The position numbers and the translations under genes were made by a program. A stretch of DNA of 35,556 nucleotides from Bacteroidia bacterium (GTDB lineage: Bacteria > Bacteroidota > Bacteroidia > Chitinophagales > Saprospiraceae), in contig JAUHXV010000032.1 of NCBI GenBank assembly GCA_030426765.1, positions 1 to 35,556 of the forward strand, written 5' to 3'. A model generated the notes under the pieces. The model made no database searches. It had not been told where the DNA came from and saw only the letters and a program-made list of their open reading frames with translations. Below are positions 24,178-32,473 of the stretch, in pieces (within the stretch, counting starts at the first letter, position 1; every line of letters starts with the position of its first letter).

Positions 24178-24549
24178 TCAGGAAAATTTTGGCTTCCAGG
24201 TCAGGGCGATGAGACGGGATCGCGATTTGGCATCTTCAGCCACGCGACCGGCAAAATGTTCGTCCACCGTCTGATGGAATAATGCCAGCCAACGGTCGAA
24301 ATGCTCTTCCTTTAGTGGCGTCTTCTGATGTAGTGCTTCGTGCACCGCCATCGGGTTGCCCGCATAGGTGTCTCTTCCCAGCAAAAGGAATTCCCAGAAG
24401 GCATACATTTTAGGGAGATGGTGCGCCCAGTCGACATTGGCGACATCATTAAAGATGTAACCGATGACCTCATCTTTCTTGACTTCCTCGTAAAAGGCAT
24501 TTATGAGGGTTTTTATATCATCACTGGTGCTGATGTCCGGTTTTGTCAT
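24178..24549 (-). CDS. Group III truncated haemoglobin
   Basis: A 123-residue 2-over-2 globin. The group III pattern is clear: LINAFYEEVKKDEVIGYIF, HHLPKMYAFWEFLLLG, YAGNPMAVHEALH and LKEEHFDRWLALFHQTVDE, where the haem-pocket Tyr, Trp and His residues lie. Such globins bind O2 or NO in the cytosol and may detoxify NO or peroxide. It appears to be a single gene; the gap to the RNase G stop contains a small GACATTT/AAATGTC hairpin. Confidence 0.92.
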   Translation of the reverse strand: MTKPDISTSDDIKTLINAFYEEVKKDEVIGYIFNDVANVDWAHHLPKMYAFWEFLLLGRDTYAGNPMAVHEALHQKTPLKEEHFDRWLALFHQTVDEHFAGRVAEDAKSRSRLIALTWKPKFS

Positions 24550-24645
24550 GGTGGTATTTAAACGACATGCGTGATTCGAAAATATGCACAGAATAAGTTT
24601 TCAACACAATGAAGACATTTCCTCAAAATGTCATTCTGCACGGTA

Positions 24646-26196
24646 TTAATACAATCGAATCTCGTCTTTGTTTTTGTCGTAAAACTTATACTCGTTGAGC
24701 GCAAAGTCATTATTAGCGGAAATACGCAACCACCGTTGCTTTTTAAGCCAGTGCTTCATCTGGAAATTGGGGAAGCCCTGCTTCAGAAACGCGTATATGT
24801 AAGGATGGACCTCCAACTGAAGGTTGGTCTTCGGCCGGCTTTGTTCGATATACTCGAGATCCCGAAGGATATCATCTGTCAGCAGGATAGTTGGATTGAC
24901 TTTTCCGGTGCCATTACATGTATGGCAAACCTCAGCCGTGTCGATTTTTACTTCCGGACGAACGCGCTGGCGGGTGATCTGCATCAGGCCGAACTTACTC
25001 AACGGTAGGACTGTGTGTTGCGCGCTGTCTCGTTTCATAAGTTCGCGCATACGCCGCATGAGCTCGGTTTTGTTATCCTGGCTCCGCATATCAATAAAAT
25101 CCACGACAATCAGTCCGCCGATGTCTCTGAGGCGCAATTGTCGGGCGATTTCTTCTGCCGCTTCCAGGTTGACTGCGATGGCCGTACTTTCCTGGTCTTT
25201 GCGCTGCATCTTAGGACCGGAGTTGACATCGATGACATGCATCGCTTCTGTCGATTCGAGTACGAGATAGGCGCCGCTGGGCAGGGTGGCTGTTTTGCCA
25301 AAGGAGGATTTGATCTGCCGCGTCACGCCATAGGCATCAAACACCGGTTTTTTCCCTTTGTAGTAGTTGACGATATCCTTTTTTGCCGGAGCGATACTCC
25401 GCAGGTAGTCGTGGATATTGTCGTGTATCTCTTTGTCATTGACGATGATGCTGGTAAAATCGTCGTTGAGCATATCGCGCAGAATGGAGCTTGTCTTATC
25501 GAGTTCGCTTAAAAGCTTGTTGGGCTGCTGGCGTTTGTACAGTTGCTTGTGGACCTGGCTCCATTTGTCCAACAATTCCTTGAGCTCTTCGTGCAGGTCG
25601 GCGACTTTCTTTCCTTCGGCAGCGGTGCGGACGATGATCCCGAAGTTTTTCGGGCGGATGGATTCTACCAGCACCTGGAGGCGTTTCCGCTCATCCGGGC
25701 TGCTGACTTTTTTCGAAACGGCAATGGTATTGCTGAAGGGGGTGAGGACGATAAAACGTCCGGGGATCGTTATCTCGCAACTAAGGCGAGGGCCTTTCGT
25801 GGAGATGGGTTCTTTGAGGATTTGGATCAGGATGCTTTCGTTTTTCTTCAGCACCTGATCTACTTTTCCGGATTTCAGAATTTCCGGTTCGAAGGCAAAG
25901 TTTTCGAGCAGCGCGGTTTGTTGCCGGCCTTCGATACTGTCTTCGGTGTATTTCATCACCGTGCGGAGCTTGGGCCCCATATCGGTGTAGTGGAGGAAGG
26001 CGTCTTTGCGGTGGCCGATATCGACAAATACCGCGTTGAGGCTGGGCATGATCTTTTTGATCTTACCCATAAAGATGTCTCCCACTGAAAAGTTTGTCGT
26101 GGTCTTTTGCTGATGCAGCTCTACCAACTTCTGGTCTTCCACCAGGGCGATTTCTACCCGAGTGGGAGTCCCCTGGACGATCAGTTCTTTGTCCAT
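24646..26196 (-). CDS. rng: Ribonuclease G (Rne/Rng family)
   Basis: A 516-residue endoribonuclease for 16S rRNA 5' maturation and mRNA decay. An S1-type RNA-binding domain spans about 38-120 (GDIFMGKIKKIMPSLNAVFVDI). The DNase I-like catalytic domain carries the two magnesium-binding aspartates, Asp323 in VIDVNSG and Asp366 in LIVVDFIDM. The Zn-link CHTC (Cys424, Cys427) joins subunits. There is no long RNase E C-terminal scaffold, so RNase G is the right name. In Bacteroidota this gene usually sits by hup, as here. Its start is preceded by a 297-base spacer that may be a leader with regulatory hairpins. Confidence 0.96.
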   Translation of the reverse strand: MDKELIVQGTPTRVEIALVEDQKLVELHQQKTTTNFSVGDIFMGKIKKIMPSLNAVFVDIGHRKDAFLHYTDMGPKLRTVMKYTEDSIEGRQQTALLENFAFEPEILKSGKVDQVLKKNESILIQILKEPISTKGPRLSCEITIPGRFIVLTPFSNTIAVSKKVSSPDERKRLQVLVESIRPKNFGIIVRTAAEGKKVADLHEELKELLDKWSQVHKQLYKRQQPNKLLSELDKTSSILRDMLNDDFTSIIVNDKEIHDNIHDYLRSIAPAKKDIVNYYKGKKPVFDAYGVTRQIKSSFGKTATLPSGAYLVLESTEAMHVIDVNSGPKMQRKDQESTAIAVNLEAAEEIARQLRLRDIGGLIVVDFIDMRSQDNKTELMRRMRELMKRDSAQHTVLPLSKFGLMQITRQRVRPEVKIDTAEVCHTCNGTGKVNPTILLTDDILRDLEYIEQSRPKTNLQLEVHPYIYAFLKQGFPNFQMKHWLKKQRWLRISANNDFALNEYKFYDKNKDEIRLY

Positions 26197-26493
26197 AAAC
26201 TACCCTGTATGCTCAATGGCACAATCGCAGTCTTGCCCGGTGAGGGCGGTGATCAAAACAATTGGGTGATCCTATCCTCCGGAAATCGGAGGCAGATCAT
26301 GCATTGATTGACGGCAATAGGGTATATCGTTAAATATGCAGCGATGATGCACCGGCAGAATCGGATAATGAACTATCCGTTAGCACAAAGAGGGAAGAAT
26401 AAGCAAGGGCTAATTTTCTGACAGTGACGCACCTGCTGGAGGCGCGTATGTGTTTTTGACATCGGACTGCGTTGATGCCGGTTAAATTAATGC
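26197..26493. other. Spacer upstream of rng
   Basis: No gene is seen. A CCTCCG / CGGAGG hairpin with a 5-base loop lies at 26276-26292, about 80 bases before the rng start. It could belong to an rng leader, since RNase E-type genes are often autoregulated through their 5' region. Confidence 0.35.
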
Positions 26494-26589
26494 TTATTTA
26501 TTCTTCTTCTTGTGTCTGTTTTTTCTCAGACGCTTCTTTCGCTTGTGAGTAGCGATTTTATGTCTTTTTCTTTTTTTACCGCAAGGCAT
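26494..26589 (-). CDS. Tiny basic AURKAIP1/COX24-domain protein (bS22/mS38-like)
   Basis: Only 31 residues long: it starts MPCGKKRKRHKIATHKRKKR and ends LRKNRHKKKNK. The KKRKRHK...HKRKKRLRKNRHKKK pattern is that of the COX24/AURKAIP1 C-terminal domain, found in mitochondrial mS38 and in the small actinobacterial ribosomal protein bS22. It is therefore probably a small-subunit ribosomal protein. It is encoded between a TPR gene and rng, in the same direction, 39 bases after the TPR stop. The composition is almost entirely Lys, Arg, His and Asn, and Cys3 is unusual for such a peptide. Confidence 0.82.
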   Translation of the reverse strand: MPCGKKRKRHKIATHKRKKRLRKNRHKKKNK

Positions 26590-26628
26590 ATCTTAAAAAA
26601 TTATGTTTTATAAAAATTAAGTCTCTTC

Positions 26629-27411
26629 TCAACCGGCACACACCGCTTCCAGGGCTTTCGCCTCTTCATGTTTGTTGAGTGCCGTATAAATTTCAATCCC
26701 CAGACAAGCCGCCCGCGCATTTGTCGGATCGAGTGCCAGTGCTTGTTCGATTCGGGTCTGTGCTCTTTCGTACTGACCGGTCTGCACTGCTAATCGGGCC
26801 AGGTGAAACGGAGGTACCGCGGAATCCGGGTATTTATTACTCAGCTCCACAAGCATCTGAATCCCTTTCATCGGTTCGTCAGCCAAAGGAAACTCGATGT
26901 AACACAAAGCCTGGTTGACTCGGTGGTCGATCGCTCCGGGATCCAGCGAAATCGCATTTTCAAAAGCAGCGATCGCCTGTTCGCGCAGAAACACCTTTTT
27001 CTTTTGCTCGAGGTCCTTGGACAATCCGGACGCGTATGTGGTACCCGCGATTGCCCAGGCTGTGGCTGTACCTTCCCGGGAAGCGACTTCACCGGCATAC
27101 AAGCCTGCCATGATCGGGTCTTTTAACTGAAACCAATAACCGGAAAGTTGCTTCTGAAGTTCCGTTTTGACGGAATCTTCATTGGTGTGATGCAATTGGG
27201 CTTCCAGTGTTTCAAGGTGCTTCGTATCTTCTTCCTTCAGGCCGGCTTTCGCCTCAGCGCCGTAGGAAGCCAGATCGTATTCCTTTGCATTTAAAGCTCT
27301 CGACTTTTCAAGGGCTTTGGTGGAGGAAGGATAATTGTCAAATCCAAAGTATAAAACACCTGCAAGAATAAGGGCGCCAACTATGTACAGGACTTGCTCT
27401 TTGTGCTTCAC
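26629..27411 (-). CDS. Membrane-anchored TPR protein
   Basis: A 260-residue protein with one N-terminal transmembrane helix (residues 8-25, YIVGALILAGVLYFGF) followed by a helical body. TPR-like repeats are visible at about 140-250, for example AIAAFENAISLDPGAIDHRV and RAQTRIEQALALDPTNARAA. It probably faces the periplasm and acts as an assembly scaffold; no enzyme motif is present. It starts 8 bases after the hup stop, so it is expressed with HU. This HU-TPR order recurs in Bacteroidota from memory, but the role of the TPR protein is not known. Confidence 0.85.
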   Translation of the reverse strand: MKHKEQVLYIVGALILAGVLYFGFDNYPSSTKALEKSRALNAKEYDLASYGAEAKAGLKEEDTKHLETLEAQLHHTNEDSVKTELQKQLSGYWFQLKDPIMAGLYAGEVASREGTATAWAIAGTTYASGLSKDLEQKKKVFLREQAIAAFENAISLDPGAIDHRVNQALCYIEFPLADEPMKGIQMLVELSNKYPDSAVPPFHLARLAVQTGQYERAQTRIEQALALDPTNARAACLGIEIYTALNKHEEAKALEAVCAG

Positions 27412-27419
27412 CCCGATGA

Positions 27420-27719
27420 TTATTGATCCGGATCCGTCGTCACACCATCTTTCACCTCATCCACAAATATTTTGGCGGGTTTGAAAGAAGGTATGTAGTG
27501 GGCCGGAATTTCAATCGATACGTTGTTCTTGATGTGTCTTCCGACTTTCTTAGCTCTTCTCTTTGTGATAAACGAACCGAAACCTCGGATATAGACATTT
27601 TCGTTTTTGGAAAGCGAAGATTTAATCTCGGTAAAGAATGTCTCCAGGGTCACTAAAACATCAACTTTAGGTACACCGGTTTTCTCGGCGATGATGTTAA
27701 CTAAGTCTGCTTTTCTCAT
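27420..27719 (-). CDS. HU/IHF-family DNA-binding protein
   Basis: A 99-residue nucleoid protein that bends DNA as a dimer. The sequence starts MRKADLVNIIAEKTGVPKVDV and has the arm region VYIRGFGSFITKRRAKKVGRHI; KNNVSIEIPAHYIPSFKP is the standard C-terminal part with the Pro that intercalates into DNA. It leads the unit hup - TPR - bS22-like, with rng downstream on the same strand. The gene often found on the other side of hup in Bacteroidota (mutY) is absent; instead there is a 360-base spacer before yicC. Confidence 0.95.
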   Translation of the reverse strand: MRKADLVNIIAEKTGVPKVDVLVTLETFFTEIKSSLSKNENVYIRGFGSFITKRRAKKVGRHIKNNVSIEIPAHYIPSFKPAKIFVDEVKDGVTTDPDQ

Positions 27720-27874
27720 TACTCTGATTTATAGTAAGTTATGCCCATTGTTGGGCTAATCGGGAGGGCAAAGTTCTAAAAATACTTTCGATAATATATC
27801 ATAGGGTTACATATTTTTATTTCGCTAATGCGTTTATAATCTGTTGGGAGACAACAGAAAAAGAATATAGAAAA

Positions 27875-28008
27875 CGCAAATCGCCCTGCATTCCCGTTAA
27901 ACAGGGACATTTAGCCCATCCGGGGATTCGAAATCCCAACTATGAAAGATAAGGGTTTTCAAAGCAGATGGCAAGTCACCCGGTATGTATAACGACACAC
28001 CATTTGCG
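27875..28008. ncRNA. Possible structured RNA between hup and yicC
   Basis: The 362-base spacer 27720-28081 holds no gene. Within it, 7-base arms CGCAAAT (27875-27881) and ATTTGCG (28002-28008) enclose nested or side helices: CCCTG/CAGGG (27884-27906), CCATC/GATGG (27916-27971), GGGATT/AATCCC with a T-arm-like TTCGAAA (27923-27937), and TGAAA/TTTCA (27943-27961). Together they would form a closed multi-branch RNA about 134 bases long. It resembles no RNA family I know. Each helix is short, so chance is possible, and the strand is not determined. Confidence 0.22.
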
Positions 28009-28081
28009 CCTATTTTCCATCTAATCGTATGAGCGCTATCCCTCAAGGCCGCTTATAGGCTAAAGAATTATCTTCGTGCCC

Positions 28082-28960
28082 ATGATTCAATCCATGACCG
28101 GATACGGACGGGGCAGCGCACCCTACAATGACATGCACGTCTTGTCAGAAATACGATCCCTCAACTCAAAAATCACCGATCTGAGGATCAAACTCCCCGT
28201 CAATCTGGGTGAAAAAGAAATCGAACTCCGCAATCACGTCCTCCAGCGGACGCAACGCGGGAAAATCGAAATGACCATCTCCTTTGAAGGCGATATGGCC
28301 CTGGATGATATCGATTACAACAAACCCCTGATCAAAAAACACTTTCTCCAGTTGAGAGCCATCGCGGACGAACTGGGCGTAGGTGCCGACCAGGTCCTGC
28401 ATGAAGTCTTAAAGCTCCCCAACGTCCTGCGAACGGAATCGTCCAATTCAATTGATGGTAAACTGTGGGAAGCAATCCTTTCGGCTGTCAATCAATCCAT
28501 CGACCAACTGGCGGAGTTTCGCGAACATGAAGGCAGAAGCCTGTACAATGACCTCGAGCAATCCGCCACAGCCATCCGCGATATGTGCCAGCAGATCGAA
28601 GCGCATGACAAAGAGCGACTGACCTATGTCCGAAATCGGATGAAGCAAAAGCTCGAAGAGTATATGAATGGCGATCAGGTCGATGTCAATCGGTTTGAAC
28701 AGGAGGTGGTGTACTACCTCGATCGTCTGGATATCAACGAGGAAAAAGTCCGCCTTCAGCAGCACTGTGACTTTTTTATGGAGACCTTGCGCTCCGATCA
28801 GGACATGAAGTCCAAGCAACTCAATTTTATCTGCCAGGAACTCGGCCGTGAGATCAATACACTCGGTGCCAAAGCGCAGTGGAGCCCTCTCCAGCACCTG
28901 GTGGTTGGCATGAAGAATGAGTTGGAAAAAATCAAAGAACAACTGGCCAATATCGTATGA
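28082..28960 (+). CDS. yicC: YicC-family endoribonuclease
   Basis: A 292-residue protein of the YicC/YloC family, recently shown to be RNA endonucleases linked to RNA decay. The N-terminus MIQSMTGYGRG is the family signature. The C-terminal domain contains RMKQKLEEY, the metal-site region RFEQEVVYYLDRLDINEE and DMKSKQLNFICQELGREINTLGAKA, all typical. A GTG at 28076 would add two residues; the ATG is the standard start. The stop overlaps the gmk start as ATGA. The yicC-gmk pair is conserved in many bacteria. Confidence 0.94.
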   Translation: MIQSMTGYGRGSAPYNDMHVLSEIRSLNSKITDLRIKLPVNLGEKEIELRNHVLQRTQRGKIEMTISFEGDMALDDIDYNKPLIKKHFLQLRAIADELGVGADQVLHEVLKLPNVLRTESSNSIDGKLWEAILSAVNQSIDQLAEFREHEGRSLYNDLEQSATAIRDMCQQIEAHDKERLTYVRNRMKQKLEEYMNGDQVDVNRFEQEVVYYLDRLDINEEKVRLQQHCDFFMETLRSDQDMKSKQLNFICQELGREINTLGAKAQWSPLQHLVVGMKNELEKIKEQLANIV

Positions 28961-29526
28961 GTGTACCGGGCAAACTGCTTGTTTTTACAGCTCCCAGCGG
29001 CTCCGGAAAGACAACGGTCGTCAGACACATCCTGTCTCTCTTTCCCGAGACCTCCTTTTCTGTTTCCGCGACGACCCGCGCTCAGCGCCCGCACGAGGTG
29101 CATGGCAAAGACTATTACTTTCTGACCCCCGAGATATTTCAGCGATGGATTAAAAACGGAGCTTTTGCCGAATGGGAAGAGGTGTATCCCGGTCAGTTTT
29201 ACGGCACCCTGAAGTCCGAGATCAAACGCCTCCATGAAGAAGGGAAGCATGTCATCTTCGATGTCGATGTCAAAGGGGCAGTCAGCATCAAGGAAAAATA
29301 TCCGGAGGAATGCCTGACGATATTTATAAAGGTGCCCTCGATTGAGGAACTCGAGCACCGACTTCGTAGCCGGGGTACCGATTCGGAGGAAAGTTTGCGC
29401 AAGCGGCTGGACAAGGCACAGGAGGAACTATCCTATGAACCGAGGTTCGACACCGTTCTGATCAATGACGAGCTTCCCGATACGCTCCGTCAGGCAGAGG
29501 CGATTGTGCGGAATTTTTTACTTTAG
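28957..29526 (+). CDS. gmk: Guanylate kinase
   Basis: A 189-residue enzyme making GDP from GMP and ATP. The P-loop APSGSGKT spans residues 12-19; SATTRAQRPHEVHGKDYYF holds the GMP-binding Arg and Tyr residues; FAEWEEVYPGQFYGT and LIFDVDVKGA-type strands (VIFDVDVKGAVSIKE) complete the site. RLRSRGTDSEESLRKRL is the lid. It is translationally coupled to yicC by ATGA and followed 4 bases later by apaG. Confidence 0.97.
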   Translation: MSVPGKLLVFTAPSGSGKTTVVRHILSLFPETSFSVSATTRAQRPHEVHGKDYYFLTPEIFQRWIKNGAFAEWEEVYPGQFYGTLKSEIKRLHEEGKHVIFDVDVKGAVSIKEKYPEECLTIFIKVPSIEELEHRLRSRGTDSEESLRKRLDKAQEELSYEPRFDTVLINDELPDTLRQAEAIVRNFLL

Positions 29527-29530
29527 CCTT

Positions 29531-29917
29531 GTGCAGGCATTAACGACAAATGGAATTCAGATTGGGGTGGAAAGCGATTTCCGTCCGGGCCACTCATTTC
29601 CCCACCGCTCGCAGTACCTGCATGTCTATTCTATCTATATCCGCAACTACAATGACTATCCTGTTCAGCTCATCTCCCGGCATTGGGATATCACCGAAGC
29701 AGATGGTTCCGTCAAAGTGGTCGAAGGTCCCGGTGTGATTGGCGTGCAACCGATCATCGAGCCGGGCGGATTACATTCGTACAGTAGTTTTTGTGTGCTG
29801 ACTTTTCCCATCGGTCGGATGTCCGGATACTATTCGATGAAAAAAGTGGATTCGGAAGAAATGTTTCAGGTAGATATCCCGGCTTTCCAGCTGGTCATGC
29901 CGGATCTGCTCAACTGA
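29531..29917 (+). CDS. apaG: ApaG-family protein
   Basis: A 128-residue fibronectin-like beta-sandwich protein. It shows the standard order: IRNYNDYPVQLISRHWDITEADG, VVEGPGVIGVQPIIEPGG, then YSSFCVLTFPIGRMSGYYSM. The role in bacteria (Co/Mg homeostasis, nucleotide binding) is not settled. The start is the GTG at 29531, which gives the normal length; a longer frame from 29465 would run back through the end of gmk. It is the third gene of the yicC-gmk-apaG unit. Confidence 0.93.
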   Translation: MQALTTNGIQIGVESDFRPGHSFPHRSQYLHVYSIYIRNYNDYPVQLISRHWDITEADGSVKVVEGPGVIGVQPIIEPGGLHSYSSFCVLTFPIGRMSGYYSMKKVDSEEMFQVDIPAFQLVMPDLLN

Positions 29918-29973
29918 TCACAGTCGCCGGATAGATTTTTCAAGAAAAAGTTGATAAGCGGACGTTAATTCGT

Positions 29974-30483
29974 CTAGGCCTTTTCCAATACCTCAATGAG
30001 ATCGGATTGCTTCATGTATTGTCCCGGCCTTTCGTGGGAGAGGAGCCAGCGCTTCATTTCCAGGCCATAGGCATAACCGGTCAGGCTTCCGTCTTTCCCA
30101 ATCACGCGATGACAGGGGATTACGATGGGAAGAGGGTTGACGCCATTGGCGTGGCCCACTGCGCGTGAGGCATTGTGATGATCGATGATTTCGGCGATGT
30201 CGGTATAGGTCCTGGTCCGGCCATAGGGAATCAGCTTGACCATTTTCCAGACTTCCTGATGAAATTCGGGTGCATCCCCAAAATCTAATCGCAGATCAAA
30301 CTCCTGCAGTGTCCCGGCAAAATAAGCGGTGAGTTGTTCGGCACACGCTTTCAGAGGTTCGGGAATTTCTCCCTGCTCACCATGGGTGTCTTCCGGCTTC
30401 AGACTGATGCGGCTGATGCCGTTTTCAGAGCCTTCAATATATATTGGTCCGAGGGGTGAGGGGATTATTGCGTGATCAGCCAT
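29974..30483 (-). CDS. ogt: Methylated-DNA-protein cysteine methyltransferase
   Basis: A 169-residue suicide repair enzyme that removes O6-alkyl groups from guanine. Cys124 in VIPCHRVIG is the methyl acceptor; VWKMVKLIPYGRTRTY, the NASRAVGHANGVNPLP arm and YAYGLEMKRWLL are the usual DNA-binding and active-site parts. The ATG at 30483 gives a standard N-terminus; the longer frame to 30600 adds a hydrophobic non-family stretch. No AdaA-type regulator domain is fused. The C-terminus adds about 20 residues (KQSDLIEVLEKA) beyond the minimal enzyme. Confidence 0.95.
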   Translation of the reverse strand: MADHAIIPSPLGPIYIEGSENGISRISLKPEDTHGEQGEIPEPLKACAEQLTAYFAGTLQEFDLRLDFGDAPEFHQEVWKMVKLIPYGRTRTYTDIAEIIDHHNASRAVGHANGVNPLPIVIPCHRVIGKDGSLTGYAYGLEMKRWLLSHERPGQYMKQSDLIEVLEKA

Positions 30484-30490
30484 GGGAGAG

Positions 30491-30502
30491 ATTGTATACA
30501 AT
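30491..30502. promoter_or_regulatory. Perfect 12-base palindrome upstream of ogt
   Basis: ATTGTATACAAT is self-complementary and lies 7 bases before the ogt start, where a repressor or activator could bind. It may be chance in AT-rich DNA. The rest of 30503-30727 shows nothing clear. Confidence 0.25.
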
Positions 30503-30727
30503 GCGTTTACAAAGGCGAAATATAGGAAAAGTTCTAATATTAAAATATTGTAAAGTGATTTACTTTTCAAACTAAAGTAAAACGCATTCAATTCCCGCAA
30601 TTACCTGTGCGTTGAGGTATTGCAAATAGTAATTTTCACGCGTCCGTTATGTTAAAAAAACGCAAGTAAATCTACTCGAAGCGCTGCATAGAAAAAAGAA
30701 AAAACTTCAGCTAAGACACGTCCTTAA

Positions 30728-32176
30728 TTACCTGTCAGTAATTTTTAGAAATTGTCCGGTGGCTATACCCTCCTCAGTTTGAAGGACAAGTGTATATACA
30801 CCCGGTGGTAAGGAAGTTACATCAATCCGATCTCCGTGTATGGAAATACCTTTTTCAAATGCCCTGCCGGTCTGATCATAGATGAATAGTTGCCCGGAAG
30901 CATATCCGGCAGGCAAATACAACATGTCAGACACAGGGTTTGGCCGAAGGTCTAGGTGGATGGTCTCCTGATTTCGTATTGAAGAGGTGCCATCCAGCAT
31001 GAGAGTAACCGGGTTCCGTTCCAGCGTGAGGAGCGGAAGGGAGTCATTGGTCATTATACAATGGTACACACCTGCTTTTGATTCATCAAATGCTTTTACC
31101 CAAAGCGTTGCATCGCCTTCTCCTGGAATTTCCTCTCCGTTTCGATACCAAGTATAATGGGTATAGAGACCAAGCGATCCGCTTTGAATTTCCGTAGAAT
31201 CTCCGGCTTCCATCACCAGGGTATCTGCCGTCAGCAAAGGCTCCTGAGGTGAATAATTAAATGTGAATGTAAAGCGGTTTGGTTCAATATCTTCAAAAGG
31301 GATTTGGTTGTAGGACAGTGTGAGTCGTTGCAAAACTCCGGTATCCGCAAAAGCACTAAAATCGCCCAGACAAGTGAAATTGTTTTGCTGGAAATCTAAA
31401 AACTGAAGTTTGTCAGGATTAAAGAATGAATCGGAAACACAACCTGTAAAATGATTATCACCCAGTGTCAGGTAATACATATTGGGACAGTAATTAAAGA
31501 TGTCGGCGATATCGCCTTCCAGTTCGTTTTCTCTCAGGTGCACCTCGACCATTTCGGTCAGGTTTTTCAACGAAGGCATTTGACCTGAAAATTCATTTCT
31601 ATCGAGTCCAAGTAAGCGCAGCTTTGTGGCGTTGCCAATGGAAGCAGGGATGGCACCGGAAAAATTATTGCTATTCAGTTCAAGTCGCTGCAGATTCGGG
31701 AGGCCTAACAGGATCTCCGGGAAAGCACCGGACAATTCATTTCTGTACACGATGATTTCGGTTAACATCTGGCAGTTGGCGATTTCTGCCGGGAAATTTC
31801 CAGTCAGGGCATTATCAGAGAGATCAATCGCATTTAAATCGGCACAGTTTCCAAGAGCAGCCGGAATCGGCCCGGTCAGCGCATTGGATGTAAAACTGAA
31901 ATTTCTTAGCGCTGTCAATTCTCCGATGGCATCCGGAATGGAGCCGGTGAGATTGTTGTTATATAAATACAGGTCAGTCACACGCTGATTGTCAATGTAC
32001 ACACCATGCCATTGGCTGACGGGAGCGTCACTAAGCCAGTTGGAATCAACGAGCCATTCAGATCCGCCGGTAGCATTATAAAATGATACCAGTGCGAGTG
32101 AGTCGCTTTCGATCACCTGCGCTCGAACGGAAAGAGATAGTAATACAGAAAATGTGAGGAGAAATGGGGTTTTCAT
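30728..32176 (-). CDS. Secreted LRR protein with Ig-like domain and T9SS sorting tail
   Basis: A 482-residue exported surface protein. A signal peptide ends near residue 19 (SLSVRAQ). Residues 22-300 begin with a cap (ALVSFYNATGGSEW, then NWLSD) and continue with about nine plant-type leucine-rich repeats with the NNLTGSIPDAIGELTAL pattern. Residues about 310-395 form an Ig-like domain (YTWYRNGEEIPGEGDATLWV, GVYHCIM). The final 75 residues (LRPNPVSDMLYLPAGYASGQ ... VTSLPPGVYTLVLQTEEG) are a type A Por sorting domain, so it is a type IX secretion cargo kept at the cell surface. It is likely to bind other cells or matrix. Confidence 0.92.
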   Translation of the reverse strand: MKTPFLLTFSVLLSLSVRAQVIESDSLALVSFYNATGGSEWLVDSNWLSDAPVSQWHGVYIDNQRVTDLYLYNNNLTGSIPDAIGELTALRNFSFTSNALTGPIPAALGNCADLNAIDLSDNALTGNFPAEIANCQMLTEIIVYRNELSGAFPEILLGLPNLQRLELNSNNFSGAIPASIGNATKLRLLGLDRNEFSGQMPSLKNLTEMVEVHLRENELEGDIADIFNYCPNMYYLTLGDNHFTGCVSDSFFNPDKLQFLDFQQNNFTCLGDFSAFADTGVLQRLTLSYNQIPFEDIEPNRFTFTFNYSPQEPLLTADTLVMEAGDSTEIQSGSLGLYTHYTWYRNGEEIPGEGDATLWVKAFDESKAGVYHCIMTNDSLPLLTLERNPVTLMLDGTSSIRNQETIHLDLRPNPVSDMLYLPAGYASGQLFIYDQTGRAFEKGISIHGDRIDVTSLPPGVYTLVLQTEEGIATGQFLKITDR

Positions 32177-32295
32177 GGGTTAAATTTTTTTGTAAAAATA
32201 AAATAAATAGCGAACCGGATTTTTATCTCAACTGCAAACATCCTTTTTGAAATGTGAGTCAAAAAACGAAATCAACTTCGTGAGCGCCTTTGTTG

Positions 32296-32303
32296 TACCT
32301 TTG
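32296..32303 (+). promoter_or_regulatory. -7 element for the 48-residue protein gene
   Basis: TACCTTTG, exact TAnnTTTG, 23 bases before the ATG at 32327. No good TTTG -33 box is seen at the right distance. Confidence 0.4.
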
Positions 32304-32326
32304 CTCCATCTGTTAATCCATCGACT

Positions 32327-32473
32327 ATGTGGAAGTTTTTCACCCTGATCCTGATTGCGTATTTGTTGTACCGATACGTCATGCAACCCCAACGCAAAAT
32401 TCCTCCGCCCCAGGAACCGGATATCTTCATCGAGCATGAGGAGATAAAAGCAAAGGATGAAAAGAATCAGTGA
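32327..32473 (+). CDS. Small membrane protein (48 residues)
   Basis: This short gene starts MWKFFTLILIAYLLYRYVMQ, a single membrane helix followed by a proline-rich turn (RKIPPPQEP) and an acidic/basic cytosolic tail ending in AKDEKNQ. The pattern of helix, RYVMxP and charged tail recurs in small Bacteroidota inner-membrane proteins (DUF4834-like), though membership is unchecked. A -7 box lies upstream. Its last 17 bases overlap the start of the RluA-family gene, so the two are probably translated from one mRNA. The function is unknown. Confidence 0.7.
   Translation: MWKFFTLILIAYLLYRYVMQPQRKIPPPQEPDIFIEHEEIKAKDEKNQ

Noticed and set aside
24603..24640. A GACATTT / AAATGTC hairpin as terminator of the truncated haemoglobin or rng
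   Set aside because: It is only 7 bp, AT-rich and lacks a T run on either strand; too weak to call.
25543..26088. A 181-codon plus-strand frame antisense to rng
   Set aside because: It is the reverse-strand shadow of a well-conserved RNase G domain; it has no family features and no promoter.
27920..27940. A tRNA T-arm-like sequence with TTCGAAA
   Set aside because: No acceptor, D-arm or anticodon arm could be built around it, so it is not a tRNA; kept only as part of a possible RNA fold.
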